From NCBI GenBank assembly GCA_963697355.1, contig CAVONV010000023.1, positions 868,001 to 932,000 of the forward strand: DNA of 64,000 bases. The letters run 5' to 3'. This stretch comes from CAVONV01 sp963697355. GTDB lineage: Bacteria > Acidobacteriota > Vicinamibacteria > Marinacidobacterales > DATDRI01. This document shows positions 52,934-61,715 of this stretch, piece by piece (positions within the stretch are counted from its first letter, which is position 1; every line of letters starts with the position of its first letter). The notes under the pieces were generated by a model that had not been told where the DNA came from, did no database searches, and saw only the letters and a program-made list of their open reading frames with translations. A program made the translations under genes and the position numbers.

Positions 52934-54454
52934 ATGAGTAAGAAAATCGCGCTCTTCTGGCCCGGGGATTACCGGGAATATCCGAACCAAGCGGCTTTGC
53001 CCAACATCGAAGAAGCGACGTCACAATTGGAGCAGGCTCTGAAGAAGTTGGGTCATGACTCCTATCGCATCGAGGGTTATCTGACGCGCCCGCACGAGGC
53101 CATCGAGAAGCTGGGACCGGTCGACGACCCGATGATAGGCGTATGTGTCCATTGGTTTTACGGACCGCACACGACGGACGGCGTCGTTGGGAAGGATAAT
53201 CCCTTGCTTCTTGCCAGCAACTTCTCGGGCACCTGGCCGGGACTCGTGGGTTTGCTCAATACCGGGGCGTGTCTGGAGTCACTCGGTCGGCCGTTCTCGC
53301 GTGTTTGGACGGACGCCGACGAATGGACAAAAGACGGGACTTTCATGTCGCGTCTCGAGGAATGGTGCTCGACGGGCCGTATTGCCTACCCGGAAGACGA
53401 GATCGCCTACCACGCGCCTATCTCCGAGTCGGCGTCGCGAATTGCCGCGGAGGTCGCGGACGATATCAAGAAGCGCCGTATCCTTGCCATGATGCTGGGC
53501 GACACCTCGATGGGCATGATCAACGGCTACTTCGGTCCGCGGCTTCTCAACAAGTTCGGGTTCACCGAGCACAAGGTCGATCAAGCCTGGATCATCAAAC
53601 GCGGCGAGGATATATCGCAAGAGCGTATCGATGCAGCCTACCAGTTCGTCTGCGACAACGGCGTCACGTTCCATCACGGAGAGGAAGGCGCCGAAGACTT
53701 CACACCCGAGTCAACCAAGGAACAACTAAGAGACTACCTGACCGTATTGGGCATGGTTGAGGAGTTCAAGGCGGATTGCATCGGCTGGCAATATCAATTG
53801 GGTTTGCTGCCACTGAGACCACCTTCTGATTTTTCGGAAGGCCTTTTCAACTCGGCCTGCCGACCGGAGGGCAACGGTGACACGGTGGTTTGCTCCACGG
53901 AGGCGGATCAAGGAAACCTCGTTCCCATGGAGCTGATGAAGCGGCTTCTGAAGAAGAAAGGACTGCACCAGGCCGTCATGTTTCACGATGTCCGTTGGGG
54001 CGGGGAGCACGACGGCCGTTTCGTTTGGGTGCTTTTGAACTCCGGCTCCTGCGGCGCCTATGCCTTTAATCACGACCCGAGTACGTTGAAAGGCGTGCAT
54101 TCCTATCGCCAGGCCAAGACGTACTTTCCTGTACCTGGCGGAACCTTCGCGGGCGAGAGCATGCCCGGCAAGGTGACCTGGGCCCGAGCCTACATGAGAG
54201 GTGACGGCGATCTGTGGATGGATGTCGGCCGAGGAGAGGTCATAAAGCTCCCCGAGGAAAAAAGGGATTCTTGGTGGGAAGGAACCACCCGTCAATGGCC
54301 GTTCATGGCAACCGACATGGGGATCAAACGAGACACTCTGATGGCCCATTACCTTTCGAACCATGCAGCCGTGGCCTACGGAGACATCTTCGACGAGATG
54401 GTGGCTTTGTCCCAGGCCTTGGGATTCAGAGTCCGCATCCTGGCGCACAAATGA
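52934..54454 (+). CDS. L-fucose/L-arabinose isomerase-like protein
   Basis: A 506-residue protein of the FucI/AraA-like fold. The N-terminal Rossmann-like domain (to ~170) opens IALFWPGDYREYPNQ and has VCVHWFYGPHTTDG. The central domain contains LAMMLGDTSMGMINGYFGPRLLNKFGF, the usual substrate-lobe motif, and the C-terminal domain carries FHDVRWGGEHDGRFVWVLLNSG with candidate metal ligands. Such enzymes interconvert an aldose and a ketose. The adjacent FGGY kinase would phosphorylate the ketose. The exact sugar cannot be read. It begins 13 bases after the repeat block. Confidence 0.82.
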   Translation: MSKKIALFWPGDYREYPNQAALPNIEEATSQLEQALKKLGHDSYRIEGYLTRPHEAIEKLGPVDDPMIGVCVHWFYGPHTTDGVVGKDNPLLLASNFSGTWPGLVGLLNTGACLESLGRPFSRVWTDADEWTKDGTFMSRLEEWCSTGRIAYPEDEIAYHAPISESASRIAAEVADDIKKRRILAMMLGDTSMGMINGYFGPRLLNKFGFTEHKVDQAWIIKRGEDISQERIDAAYQFVCDNGVTFHHGEEGAEDFTPESTKEQLRDYLTVLGMVEEFKADCIGWQYQLGLLPLRPPSDFSEGLFNSACRPEGNGDTVVCSTEADQGNLVPMELMKRLLKKKGLHQAVMFHDVRWGGEHDGRFVWVLLNSGSCGAYAFNHDPSTLKGVHSYRQAKTYFPVPGGTFAGESMPGKVTWARAYMRGDGDLWMDVGRGEVIKLPEEKRDSWWEGTTRQWPFMATDMGIKRDTLMAHYLSNHAAVAYGDIFDEMVALSQALGFRVRILAHK

Positions 54455-54491
54455 CCTCTTGCTCGAGGGTTTGACTAATGAGCAAGAGGCC

Positions 54492-54546
54492 GGCCCGATA
54501 GGGCCGCGGCCGCGAGGAATTTGGCGAAGCCAAAGGGAATGCGGCC
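54492..54546 (+). repeat. Third copy of the structured intercistronic repeat
   Basis: GGCCC-GATA-GGGCC (54492-54505) is followed two bases later by GGCCGC (54508-54513) and GCGGCC (54541-54546), which close a stem around TTTGGC-GAA-GCCAAA (54520-54534). The outer stem and the flanks GAGGAA and GGGAAT are identical to the 52810-52858 copy, but the inner stem differs in sequence while still pairing. This compensatory change supports a real RNA or DNA structure. Confidence 0.75.
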
Positions 54547-54567
54547 ACTAATGAAAGTCAGGCAACC

Positions 54568-56241
54568 ATGGCCAAGAAACTCTACCTCGGTATCGACGTG
54601 GGCACGGGAAGCGTCCGTGCCGGCCTATTCGATGGTGAAGGCAACCGAAAGGGCTCAGCGAGCTTCGACATTGAGATGTGGCGACCGCAAACCGACTTCG
54701 TCGAGCAGTCGTCGGACGACATTTGGACATCAGCAGCAAAAGTGGTTCGGGCCGCGATGAAAGAAGCCGCATGTACGGCTGACGACATTCGGGGCATCGG
54801 CTTCGATGCGACATGTTCCATGGTCGTCCTCGATGCCGACGACAAACCGGTCACCGTGAGTCCGTCCGGTTCCGACGAGCAGAACATCATCGTCTGGATG
54901 GATCACCGGGCCATGGAGCAGACGGCTCGCATCAACGCTACCGAGCATTTCGTGCTCCAGTATGTCGGTGGGCAGGTTTCACCGGAGATGCAGACGCCGA
55001 AGCTACTCTGGCTCAAAGCGAACATGCCGGAAACCTGGAGACGGGCCGCGCGATTTCTCGATCTGCCCGACTACCTTACCTACCGTGCTACGGGAGACGA
55101 CACACGGTCCCTTTGCACGACCGTCTGCAAGTGGACCTACCTTGGACACGAGGACAACCTGATCGAAGGAAGTGTGGGGCGCTGGGAAGATAGCTATTTC
55201 AAGTCAGTCGGCTTGGGTGATTTAGTGGAGGAGGGCTACCGACGCATTGGCCGACGTGTACGCCCCTTGGGCGAGCCCGTGGGAAAAGGTTTGACGGAAG
55301 AAGCTGCCGAAGAGCTGGGACTTCGCCCGGGAGTTCCTGTGGGCGTTTCGATCATCGACGCTCATGCCGGTGGATTAGGACTCCTTGGCGCTCCTCTCGA
55401 TGGGAAGGCACCCGGGGCAAAAGACTTTGATCGACGCCTGGGGTTGATCTGCGGCACATCGACGTGCCATATGGCGGTATCGCCCGACGCTCGTTACACG
55501 CCGGGCATCTGGGGTCCCTATTTTTCAGCCATGGTTCCGGGGCTATGGCTGAATGAGGGCGGTCAGTCGGCGACCGGTGCGCTCATCGACCACGTGGTGT
55601 TTTCACACGCTCGGGCCGCCGCACTTGATCTCGAAGCGAAGAAGAAAGAAACGTCCATCTACGCTCTCCTCAATGAACGGCTCGAGGAGCTATCCAAAGG
55701 CCAGCCTTTTCCTGCCGCTCTAACGTCGGAGATGCACCTACTACCCTACTTTCACGGCAACCGTTCGCCGCGAGCCGATGCCTCTTTGAGAGGCGCTATG
55801 CATGGTTTGAAATTGGACGGTAGCTTCGACGCTCTCGCGCTCGTTTATCTCGCTACCGTGCAGGCACTGGCCCTTGGCACGCGCCATATCGTCGAAGCCA
55901 TGAACGACAAGGGCTACGCTATCGATACACTTCTAGCCTGTGGAGGGGTTGCCAAAAACGATGTCTTTCTCAGAGAGCATGCCGATGCCACGGGGTGTCG
56001 TATCGTTCTCCCGTCCGAGCCGGAAGCCGTCTTGCTTGGAAGCGCACTTCTAGGTGCGGTGGCGTCAGGCGATTTTCCTTCGGTGGTTGCCGGCATGGGA
56101 GCCATGAACCGCGCGGAAAAAGTGATAGAGCCTGCAGGAGCCGATGTGGGGCGTTACCACGATGCCCGCTATAGAGTTTTCCACCGGATGTATGAAGACC
56201 AGCTGGCTTATAGGGAATTGATGGCTAGCGCCGATCACTAA
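54568..56241 (+). CDS. FGGY-family carbohydrate kinase, ribulokinase-like
   Basis: A 557-residue sugar kinase. The N-terminal ATP-binding motif is GIDVGTGSVRAGLFD at residues 6-20. The catalytic and substrate block is IIVWMDHRAMEQ (near residue 110), and the C-terminal ATPase half has GLICGTSTCHM and LLACGGVAKNDVFLRE. The overall layout resembles the eukaryotic and bacterial D-ribulokinase (FGGY pentulose kinase) type. It phosphorylates the ketose made by the preceding isomerase, for entry to the pentose phosphate or a related route. It is the last gene of the operon and ends four bases from the convergent kinase gene. Confidence 0.88.
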   Translation: MAKKLYLGIDVGTGSVRAGLFDGEGNRKGSASFDIEMWRPQTDFVEQSSDDIWTSAAKVVRAAMKEAACTADDIRGIGFDATCSMVVLDADDKPVTVSPSGSDEQNIIVWMDHRAMEQTARINATEHFVLQYVGGQVSPEMQTPKLLWLKANMPETWRRAARFLDLPDYLTYRATGDDTRSLCTTVCKWTYLGHEDNLIEGSVGRWEDSYFKSVGLGDLVEEGYRRIGRRVRPLGEPVGKGLTEEAAEELGLRPGVPVGVSIIDAHAGGLGLLGAPLDGKAPGAKDFDRRLGLICGTSTCHMAVSPDARYTPGIWGPYFSAMVPGLWLNEGGQSATGALIDHVVFSHARAAALDLEAKKKETSIYALLNERLEELSKGQPFPAALTSEMHLLPYFHGNRSPRADASLRGAMHGLKLDGSFDALALVYLATVQALALGTRHIVEAMNDKGYAIDTLLACGGVAKNDVFLREHADATGCRIVLPSEPEAVLLGSALLGAVASGDFPSVVAGMGAMNRAEKVIEPAGADVGRYHDARYRVFHRMYEDQLAYRELMASADH

Positions 56242-56245
56242 CGCT

Positions 56246-57820
56246 CTAATTCTTCTTGCGAACCCCTTCGCGGCGCAGGTTCACTACAACTTTCTTCGTT
56301 TCATCCGCAACAACCGCAACCTCTCGCTCTATGGGCTCGTAGTTGGGATGCCGAACTATCACGGTGTGCTTTCCGGCAGGGAGGGACATCTTGTCCAACG
56401 GCGTCTCACCCAGCAGTTTTCCATCCAGAGTGACTGTGGCCCACGGGGTCACGACCACTTGAAGCCAACCCGATTCGGGTACGACGGTGCTGGTGGTGGA
56501 TGAGACACTTGATGTCGACGCAACGCTGGTCGCAACGATGGATGTCGTAGTCGGTGGTGGCTTCGGAGGTGGACGCACGGAGGTCGTCATAACAATCCTT
56601 GATTCAGGGGAGACGCTCGATGTTGCAGGGACGGAAGGCCCGGGCGTTTCGGGCTCGACGACTATTGCTGAATCAGCGGGGATGGTGGTCGACGAAGTAG
56701 ACAAGACAAAGTCGGTCATGTTGTTTGGCGGTGCATCTCTCGTCCAATAGAGCCATGAGGCAACGGTGACCATCAAGACGGCCGCTCCTGCCGCCATGAC
56801 ATATCGCGACCACCCTCGAGTTGTTTTCGGGTTGGGGGCAAGGACGGTGGGTCTTTCTGAGACGGCCGTGGGAGGTGCGGCCCGGGATCGAGTCGTGGCT
56901 TCTCTCGCCTCTTCGAGCTCGTCGATGAGCTCTCGCACCGAGCCGTGGCGTTCCGTCGGGGATTTTGCGAGCGCTTTGCGAAGGACCGGCACCAGCGAGC
57001 CGGGGATCGCGGCCGAGCGGGGTTCGTATAGAGGCGGGGGATCATTGATTTGCTTCAATATGGTCGAAACGGGGGTGTCTCCCCGGAAAGGTACCCGACC
57101 TGTAAACAACTCGTAGATCAAGATCCCGAGAGCATAGACATCGCTTCGGAAATCGAGCTTGTGTCCTTGGGCTTGTTCCGGACTCATGTACTCCGGCGTC
57201 CCAATGACTTGGCCCGTGGTGGTGAGCGTCTTGCCCGAACCATGTTGTTTGGCTACACCGAAATCCATGAGGCGCACCACACCGTTTGCATCACGCATGG
57301 TATTGGCGGCCTTGAGATCCCGGTGAATGATCCCCGCCTCGTGGACGGCCTCTAGCCCTCTGGCGATCTGTAGGGCCAGATCGTATGCTTCCTGTTCGAG
57401 AGGCGCTCCTTTCTCTTTCAATATTTTCTTGAGGTCGATGCCTTCGATGAGCTCCATCGAGATGTAGAGTAGGCCCTCGAATTCCCCGAAGTCGTGAATG
57501 GTGCATACATTCTTGTGGCGCACCTTTCGGGCTAGCTTGATCTCTGATTTGAAGCGCTCCGCCATATTGGCGTCCCAGGAGTAGTCGGCCCGGAGCACTT
57601 TGATGGCCATCAATTCATCGAGGACGATGTCTCGGGCTTTGTATACGGTTCCCATGCCACCGCGACCTAGAATAGCGAGGATCTCGTAGCGTGAATCGAA
57701 TATGGAACCCGGTCTTAGATTGTCCAGACGGGGGATGGTGAAAGCGGCCAAATCCTGGTTGCACTTCACACACGTCGTTGCCGCCGTGTCGTTGACGGTC
57801 TGGCAGTAGGGGCACTTCAT
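56246..57820 (-). CDS. PknB-type Ser/Thr protein kinase with zinc ribbon and PEGA domain
   Basis: A 524-residue membrane kinase. A zinc ribbon (C3, C6, C17, C20) precedes the kinase (about 44-310): GRGGMGTVYKA, K74, HRDLK at 166-170, DFG at 186-188, and an activation loop TTTGQVIGTPEYMSPEQ rich in threonines for autophosphorylation. A membrane helix lies at about 341-360. A Ser/Thr-rich extracytoplasmic stretch and a PEGA-like domain (WLQVVVTPWATVTLDGKLLGETPL) finish the protein. It lies 15 bases downstream of the TPR protein gene on the same strand, so both are probably one operon. Confidence 0.9.
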   Translation of the reverse strand: MKCPYCQTVNDTAATTCVKCNQDLAAFTIPRLDNLRPGSIFDSRYEILAILGRGGMGTVYKARDIVLDELMAIKVLRADYSWDANMAERFKSEIKLARKVRHKNVCTIHDFGEFEGLLYISMELIEGIDLKKILKEKGAPLEQEAYDLALQIARGLEAVHEAGIIHRDLKAANTMRDANGVVRLMDFGVAKQHGSGKTLTTTGQVIGTPEYMSPEQAQGHKLDFRSDVYALGILIYELFTGRVPFRGDTPVSTILKQINDPPPLYEPRSAAIPGSLVPVLRKALAKSPTERHGSVRELIDELEEAREATTRSRAAPPTAVSERPTVLAPNPKTTRGWSRYVMAAGAAVLMVTVASWLYWTRDAPPNNMTDFVLSTSSTTIPADSAIVVEPETPGPSVPATSSVSPESRIVMTTSVRPPPKPPPTTTSIVATSVASTSSVSSTTSTVVPESGWLQVVVTPWATVTLDGKLLGETPLDKMSLPAGKHTVIVRHPNYEPIEREVAVVADETKKVVVNLRREGVRKKN

Positions 57821-57835
57821 GAGCGTGCTCGGGCT

Positions 57836-58720
57836 TCACGGGACGGGATACGTTACCCGTAACTCGTAGTTGCCCGGAACGGGCCCGGGATGGCCTGGGT
57901 CGAAACCGAACTTGACCCAGAAGCGCCCGCCTTCCGTTTGCCACTCGGCGATGAACGAGCTGGCAGTCATGGCTCGTCCCTCCGTTACCCAGGCAACGTC
58001 TTCGGTATATATTTCCATCCAGAATCCTTGTGCCTCGGGGTTCGTATAGTTCACCTGAGCCTCCCAGCGTCCTCCTCCTCCTGGACCCACCAGGATCTCG
58101 ACCGCCGCTTGATCGCGGTTCAGGATGCCGGGAAAGACATCCGATTTCATCGTCGGTGTCGGCGGGAGCACCGGCTCAATGGGTTGTGAAGTCTCGCCAC
58201 CTCCTGCCATGGCGACGGCAATTCCGGCTGCGGCTGCTCCCCCCGCGCCGACGAGTATCAAGGGCATCTTGGAGCCACCCTTTTTTTCGGGCGTGACCAC
58301 CTCTTCTTCAACTGGAGCTTCCACCTCAGGCTCGAGCGTGGCTTCGCGAGTCTCCTCGCGAGCGACCTCGAAGAGATCGATGACCTTCGGGGGATATTCC
58401 TCGGGACTCAAAGATAAATCCTTGATCTGGCCGATGGCTTCTCGGAACTGGGCTTTGGCCGCTGCCTCATGACCCTTTCCTAGATAAGCGATGCCCAGAT
58501 AGAGGTAGGTGTAGGAAAGCACGCGAGCCTGCTCGGGATTTTCCACCAGACGGCGCGCGGCGCGATCCAAGGTGACGATTGCGGTGTCGTAGTCGCCCTC
58601 CTCGACGAGCTGAATGCCTCGAGCTACTTCAGGGTCCGATTCCCAGGGTTGAGTCGACTGAAGGAAAAGCCATCCAGAGGAAACCAGAGAGAGAAAAGAG
58701 AACAACACCAGGTGGGCCAT
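57836..58720 (-). CDS. Exported TPR-like protein of unknown function
   Basis: A 294-residue protein. After a signal peptide, residues ~28-110 form helical repeats of TPR type (GIQLVEEGDYDTAIVTLDRAARRL, YTYLYLGIAYLGKGHEAAAKAQFREAI). A linker with many E and V follows, then a Gly/Ala-rich hydrophobic segment (MPLILVGAGGAAAAGIAVAMAGG) that may anchor it. The last ~110 residues look like a beta-sandwich domain (GRWEAQVNYTNPEAQGFWMEIY). Role unknown; the neighbouring membrane kinase suggests an envelope sensing or assembly complex. Confidence 0.7.
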   Translation of the reverse strand: MAHLVLFSFLSLVSSGWLFLQSTQPWESDPEVARGIQLVEEGDYDTAIVTLDRAARRLVENPEQARVLSYTYLYLGIAYLGKGHEAAAKAQFREAIGQIKDLSLSPEEYPPKVIDLFEVAREETREATLEPEVEAPVEEEVVTPEKKGGSKMPLILVGAGGAAAAGIAVAMAGGGETSQPIEPVLPPTPTMKSDVFPGILNRDQAAVEILVGPGGGGRWEAQVNYTNPEAQGFWMEIYTEDVAWVTEGRAMTASSFIAEWQTEGGRFWVKFGFDPGHPGPVPGNYELRVTYPVP

Positions 58721-58906
58721 AGGTCACCTCCTGATCGAATTGTAGAAAGGGATATTCTTTCTTTCGCTATCTGTTGATTCGGAACATCCCTCAACCGATC
58801 CTTGGTTAAGACATCTAAGGGACCTTTTCTTGAAAACCTTTGGTGGCTAAGCGGCCTCATCTTCTCAAGATGGTGTCTCGGTTGTCAAAAGCGAACCTTG
58901 AGAAAT

Positions 58907-59071
58907 ATGGATGCCTTCGGCCTCACGAGGCTCTTATCGAACATGCTGTTCGAGATGAGCGCTACCGATCCGATGACGTTTGGAGGCGTCGCAGGTGTGT
59001 TGCTTGCCGTAGCAGCACTAGCGAGTTATTTCCCAGCCCGCCGAGCCACGAGAGTGGATCCGATGCTCTAG
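58907..59071 (+). pseudogene. C-terminal fragment of an FtsX/MacB-type permease
   Basis: About 55 codons encode the end of an ADOP-type permease: LTRLLSNMLFEMSATDPMTFGGVAGVLLAVAALASYFPARRATRVDPM, then a stop. The same ending (helix, PARR, VDP) closes the intact permease at 23785-26211. The rest of the gene is missing and the upstream reading is unrelated, so this is debris of a deletion. It overlaps the end of the barrel gene on the other strand by four bases. Confidence 0.75.
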
Positions 59072-59676
59072 AAGGCTACAACAACGCCGCCCAAGACTTG
59101 CGTTTGCCAAAAGACCGTACTGGTAGAGGTCACCTGTGCGCATCCCCAGACGTCGCAGACTTCGTATTCGTCTTCGATGTCCGTGAAAGTTGTGAAGCCA
59201 CGGAACTCGACTCGCCATCCGATACGCTCTGTGACGAGGCCTTTCATTCCAACGCCAAGACCGAGAGAGAACTTGGTCGCAGAATCTCCGTCGTTGAAAC
59301 CAAAACGGGTGCCACCCATGGATGCCAAGAAAAACGGCTGGAGGTCCTTGGTCCCGCCCTGAAAGAGAACTCCGCCATGGAAGTTATCGATTCCGATGTC
59401 GGTGTCGAGCGCCTGGTCATCCTGGGTCACCTCGAGCGTGCTTCCTTGATGGCTCCAGTGAAACTCGACCATGAGGAAGTCATAGACTTTGTAGTCGAAA
59501 ATCGCGCCAAATGAGAGGGATTTTTGTACGTCGAAACTGGCATCTTGCGCGTTATTGGTGAAGGCGCCACCGAACCGGTATCCAAGATAGGGCGTGATCT
59601 CGACCTTCTGGGCCGAGGCAAAAGAGGAGCTCAGGACTACAAAGGCCATCGAGAGTAGTACGTTCTTCCGCGTCAT
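59068..59676 (-). CDS. Outer-membrane beta-barrel protein (OmpA/OmpX-like)
   Basis: A 202-residue exported barrel. A signal peptide ends FASAQ. The mature part alternates aromatic and glycine-rich strands (EITPYLGYRFGGAFT, SFGAIFDYKVYDFLMVEFHWSHQGSTL, DLQPFFLASMGGTRFGF, SLGLGVGMKGLV) and ends in a strand with terminal F (VLGGVVVAF), as outer-membrane barrels need for insertion. About eight strands fit. A C-D-x-x-x-C loop (VCDVWGCAQ) near the end may form a disulfide. Function unknown. Confidence 0.82.
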   Translation of the reverse strand: MTRKNVLLSMAFVVLSSSFASAQKVEITPYLGYRFGGAFTNNAQDASFDVQKSLSFGAIFDYKVYDFLMVEFHWSHQGSTLEVTQDDQALDTDIGIDNFHGGVLFQGGTKDLQPFFLASMGGTRFGFNDGDSATKFSLGLGVGMKGLVTERIGWRVEFRGFTTFTDIEDEYEVCDVWGCAQVTSTSTVFWQTQVLGGVVVAF

Positions 59677-59792
59677 TCAATCACTCCTTCGTTGCGTCAT
59701 TTCAACCGCCCATCATACCAAAAAGCCTGCCTGACCGTTAAATACGTGATTTCGATGGAATTGTTCCGACTCCGAACCGTTCCCAAGCTGAG

Positions 59793-61715
59793 CTACGGTA
59801 GTTGAATCTTCTCGAAGTACGCGGCCACTCTTCTACCTTCTTCTTCAGGCAGGGCATTGCTGAACCGAAAGCAGAGGGCATTCTCTCCAGGGACTAGATG
59901 GTCTTCGGGAATCACGACGGAAACGCGTCCCCATTCTTGATGAATGGGCGAGGAGCTGACGAACTGATCGTTGACGGCGATGGTCATGATTTGTGGGTTG
60001 ACCCCTTCCGGTGCTCGGAGGTCGATGGCCACTCTCAAATCGAAGGGCTCTTCGAGGGGAATGCGGACGCAGGCTTCTGGGAAGAGCGCCCGCCGAAATG
60101 TCCTCTTCGCGGTCCGCCGACTGGCCGTCCACCATCCATGAAGCAAGTACTTCTCGTCAGCCCTCCTGAGATTGATGGTTCCACTCCGGTTGAAACGAGT
60201 GTAGAAATACTCGGCCGAGAAGAACTTATAGGCAAGAGCCCGCCCCTCGTCGCCCGCGATCCAGCCCAAAAAATCCTGAACGGCGATGCGGAGACTTCTT
60301 GCCTGGTCGTTCGCGAGCCTCTCGAGGGGTGCAGCCTCCGGGTACTTGCGGGCTTGGAAATGGTGGATGAAACCGATGTTCCACAAGACCATGATGAGAA
60401 TGAGTCCGGCTGGGGCGAGCATCGGCGCCCGGGCCATAACTCGCTTGGCGGCCTCGAGAAACCAAACCATGCCCACCGCCATCAACGGCACGATGAGCAC
60501 GAAACGGCGGGGCCCGAATGCATCGTCTCCTGCCCAGTGTGGTCCCGTGATGCTGCCGTTCACCCACGCCGTAGCCAAGAACACAGCGATTCCGCCCAGG
60601 CTGAGCGGGAGGTCCTTCCGCAAACCTATTGCCAAGCCGATGACGCAGAAGAACATCAAAGGAGTCCAATTGAAAAAGCCGTGATTGGCGGAGATCAGGA
60701 CGTTGGTCAAGTTTGGGGCGGTCCAATCTAGAAAGCGTCCTCCCTGCGGAACGAGGAGCCAACTGCCATACATGGTTTTCCACGCCCACACTTGAGGGAA
60801 GAACACGACGAGCGACGCTGCCGCACTCGAAAGTAACCACAGGATGCGGACCGAGCGCGAAGCGATCATTTCCGAGACCAGCAGCAGGATGAAGAAGCCG
60901 TACAAAGCAGCTTGCCATCGACAGAGGAGCAATAGCCCGAAGACGAGACCCAGTACGGTCCAGGAGGTGAGAGACGGTTTTCTCTGAGTCCTGTCCCACG
61001 TCCAAACAAAGATCGCTGCCACACCGAAAGTCACACCATGTGCCATGGCAGGCACAAGAAAGGCGTAGTACGGAACGGGGGAAGCGAGGACGGTACCCGC
61101 CACGGCGAGCGCCGAGACGGACCAACCTTGCCGGCGAGCCATCATCTGCGTCAACAAAACGGCGCCGATGACGACAAGGGTCAGTGTTCCAAGGGCCGTC
61201 GACCGACGATAAGGCGCGCTGAAACCATTTGCCGGATACCGATCGGATCCCAGGGCGTTGTCCAGGCGGACGTAGACGTGGGCAAGAGCAAAGAAGGGAC
61301 TCCAAATGATAGCCGGTCCCACGGATTGCGCGTTGGCGGGCATCCCGGCCTCAGTTAGAACGGACACTTCATATCCCCATGTTTCCCACTCGTTCGAGTA
61401 GTCGATGTCGCCATCGAACGCCATCGAACGCAAGTAGCTGTAGTAGAGCGCGGAGTCGGCTCTGAAGTGCACGGGTATGTGCGCGGAAACCGCAAATACG
61501 ATCGCCAACAGGAGAGGCAGTATGAAAGGTTTCCAAGGCTTTTTGAGGAGAGCCGCGGCTAGAAGCACTCCGGCAACCGAGATGGGTCCCCAAAAAGAGA
61601 CGCTAGCGTAGCGAGGATCCATGGCAGCTCGTGCGGCCCATAAGAGTCCTATCCCGGCAATGGACCAGGTCCAAGCGCGGTGGAATTTCACGCCATGAGG
61701 CCGGGGTGGTTTCAT
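59793..61715 (-). CDS. Polytopic GT-C-like membrane protein with C-terminal beta domain
   Basis: A 640-residue protein with at least ten hydrophobic helices in the first ~430 residues. An extracytoplasmic loop after the first helices contains FRADSALYYSYLRSMAFDGDIDY, whose acidic residues could serve as the catalytic base as in GT-C mannosyl- and arabinosyltransferases. The last ~120 residues form a soluble strand-rich domain (RIPLEEPFDLRVAIDLRAPEGVNPQ), perhaps carbohydrate-binding. Likely transfers a lipid-linked sugar to a cell-surface glycan or protein. It overlaps the upstream gene by four bases (ATGA). Confidence 0.72.
   Translation of the reverse strand: MKPPRPHGVKFHRAWTWSIAGIGLLWAARAAMDPRYASVSFWGPISVAGVLLAAALLKKPWKPFILPLLLAIVFAVSAHIPVHFRADSALYYSYLRSMAFDGDIDYSNEWETWGYEVSVLTEAGMPANAQSVGPAIIWSPFFALAHVYVRLDNALGSDRYPANGFSAPYRRSTALGTLTLVVIGAVLLTQMMARRQGWSVSALAVAGTVLASPVPYYAFLVPAMAHGVTFGVAAIFVWTWDRTQRKPSLTSWTVLGLVFGLLLLCRWQAALYGFFILLLVSEMIASRSVRILWLLSSAAASLVVFFPQVWAWKTMYGSWLLVPQGGRFLDWTAPNLTNVLISANHGFFNWTPLMFFCVIGLAIGLRKDLPLSLGGIAVFLATAWVNGSITGPHWAGDDAFGPRRFVLIVPLMAVGMVWFLEAAKRVMARAPMLAPAGLILIMVLWNIGFIHHFQARKYPEAAPLERLANDQARSLRIAVQDFLGWIAGDEGRALAYKFFSAEYFYTRFNRSGTINLRRADEKYLLHGWWTASRRTAKRTFRRALFPEACVRIPLEEPFDLRVAIDLRAPEGVNPQIMTIAVNDQFVSSSPIHQEWGRVSVVIPEDHLVPGENALCFRFSNALPEEEGRRVAAYFEKIQLP

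Noticed and set aside
52528..53024. Minus-strand frames over the GC-rich spacer before the isomerase
   Set aside because: They are translations of the 43-bp repeat and structured repeat; they contain repeated words rather than protein motifs.
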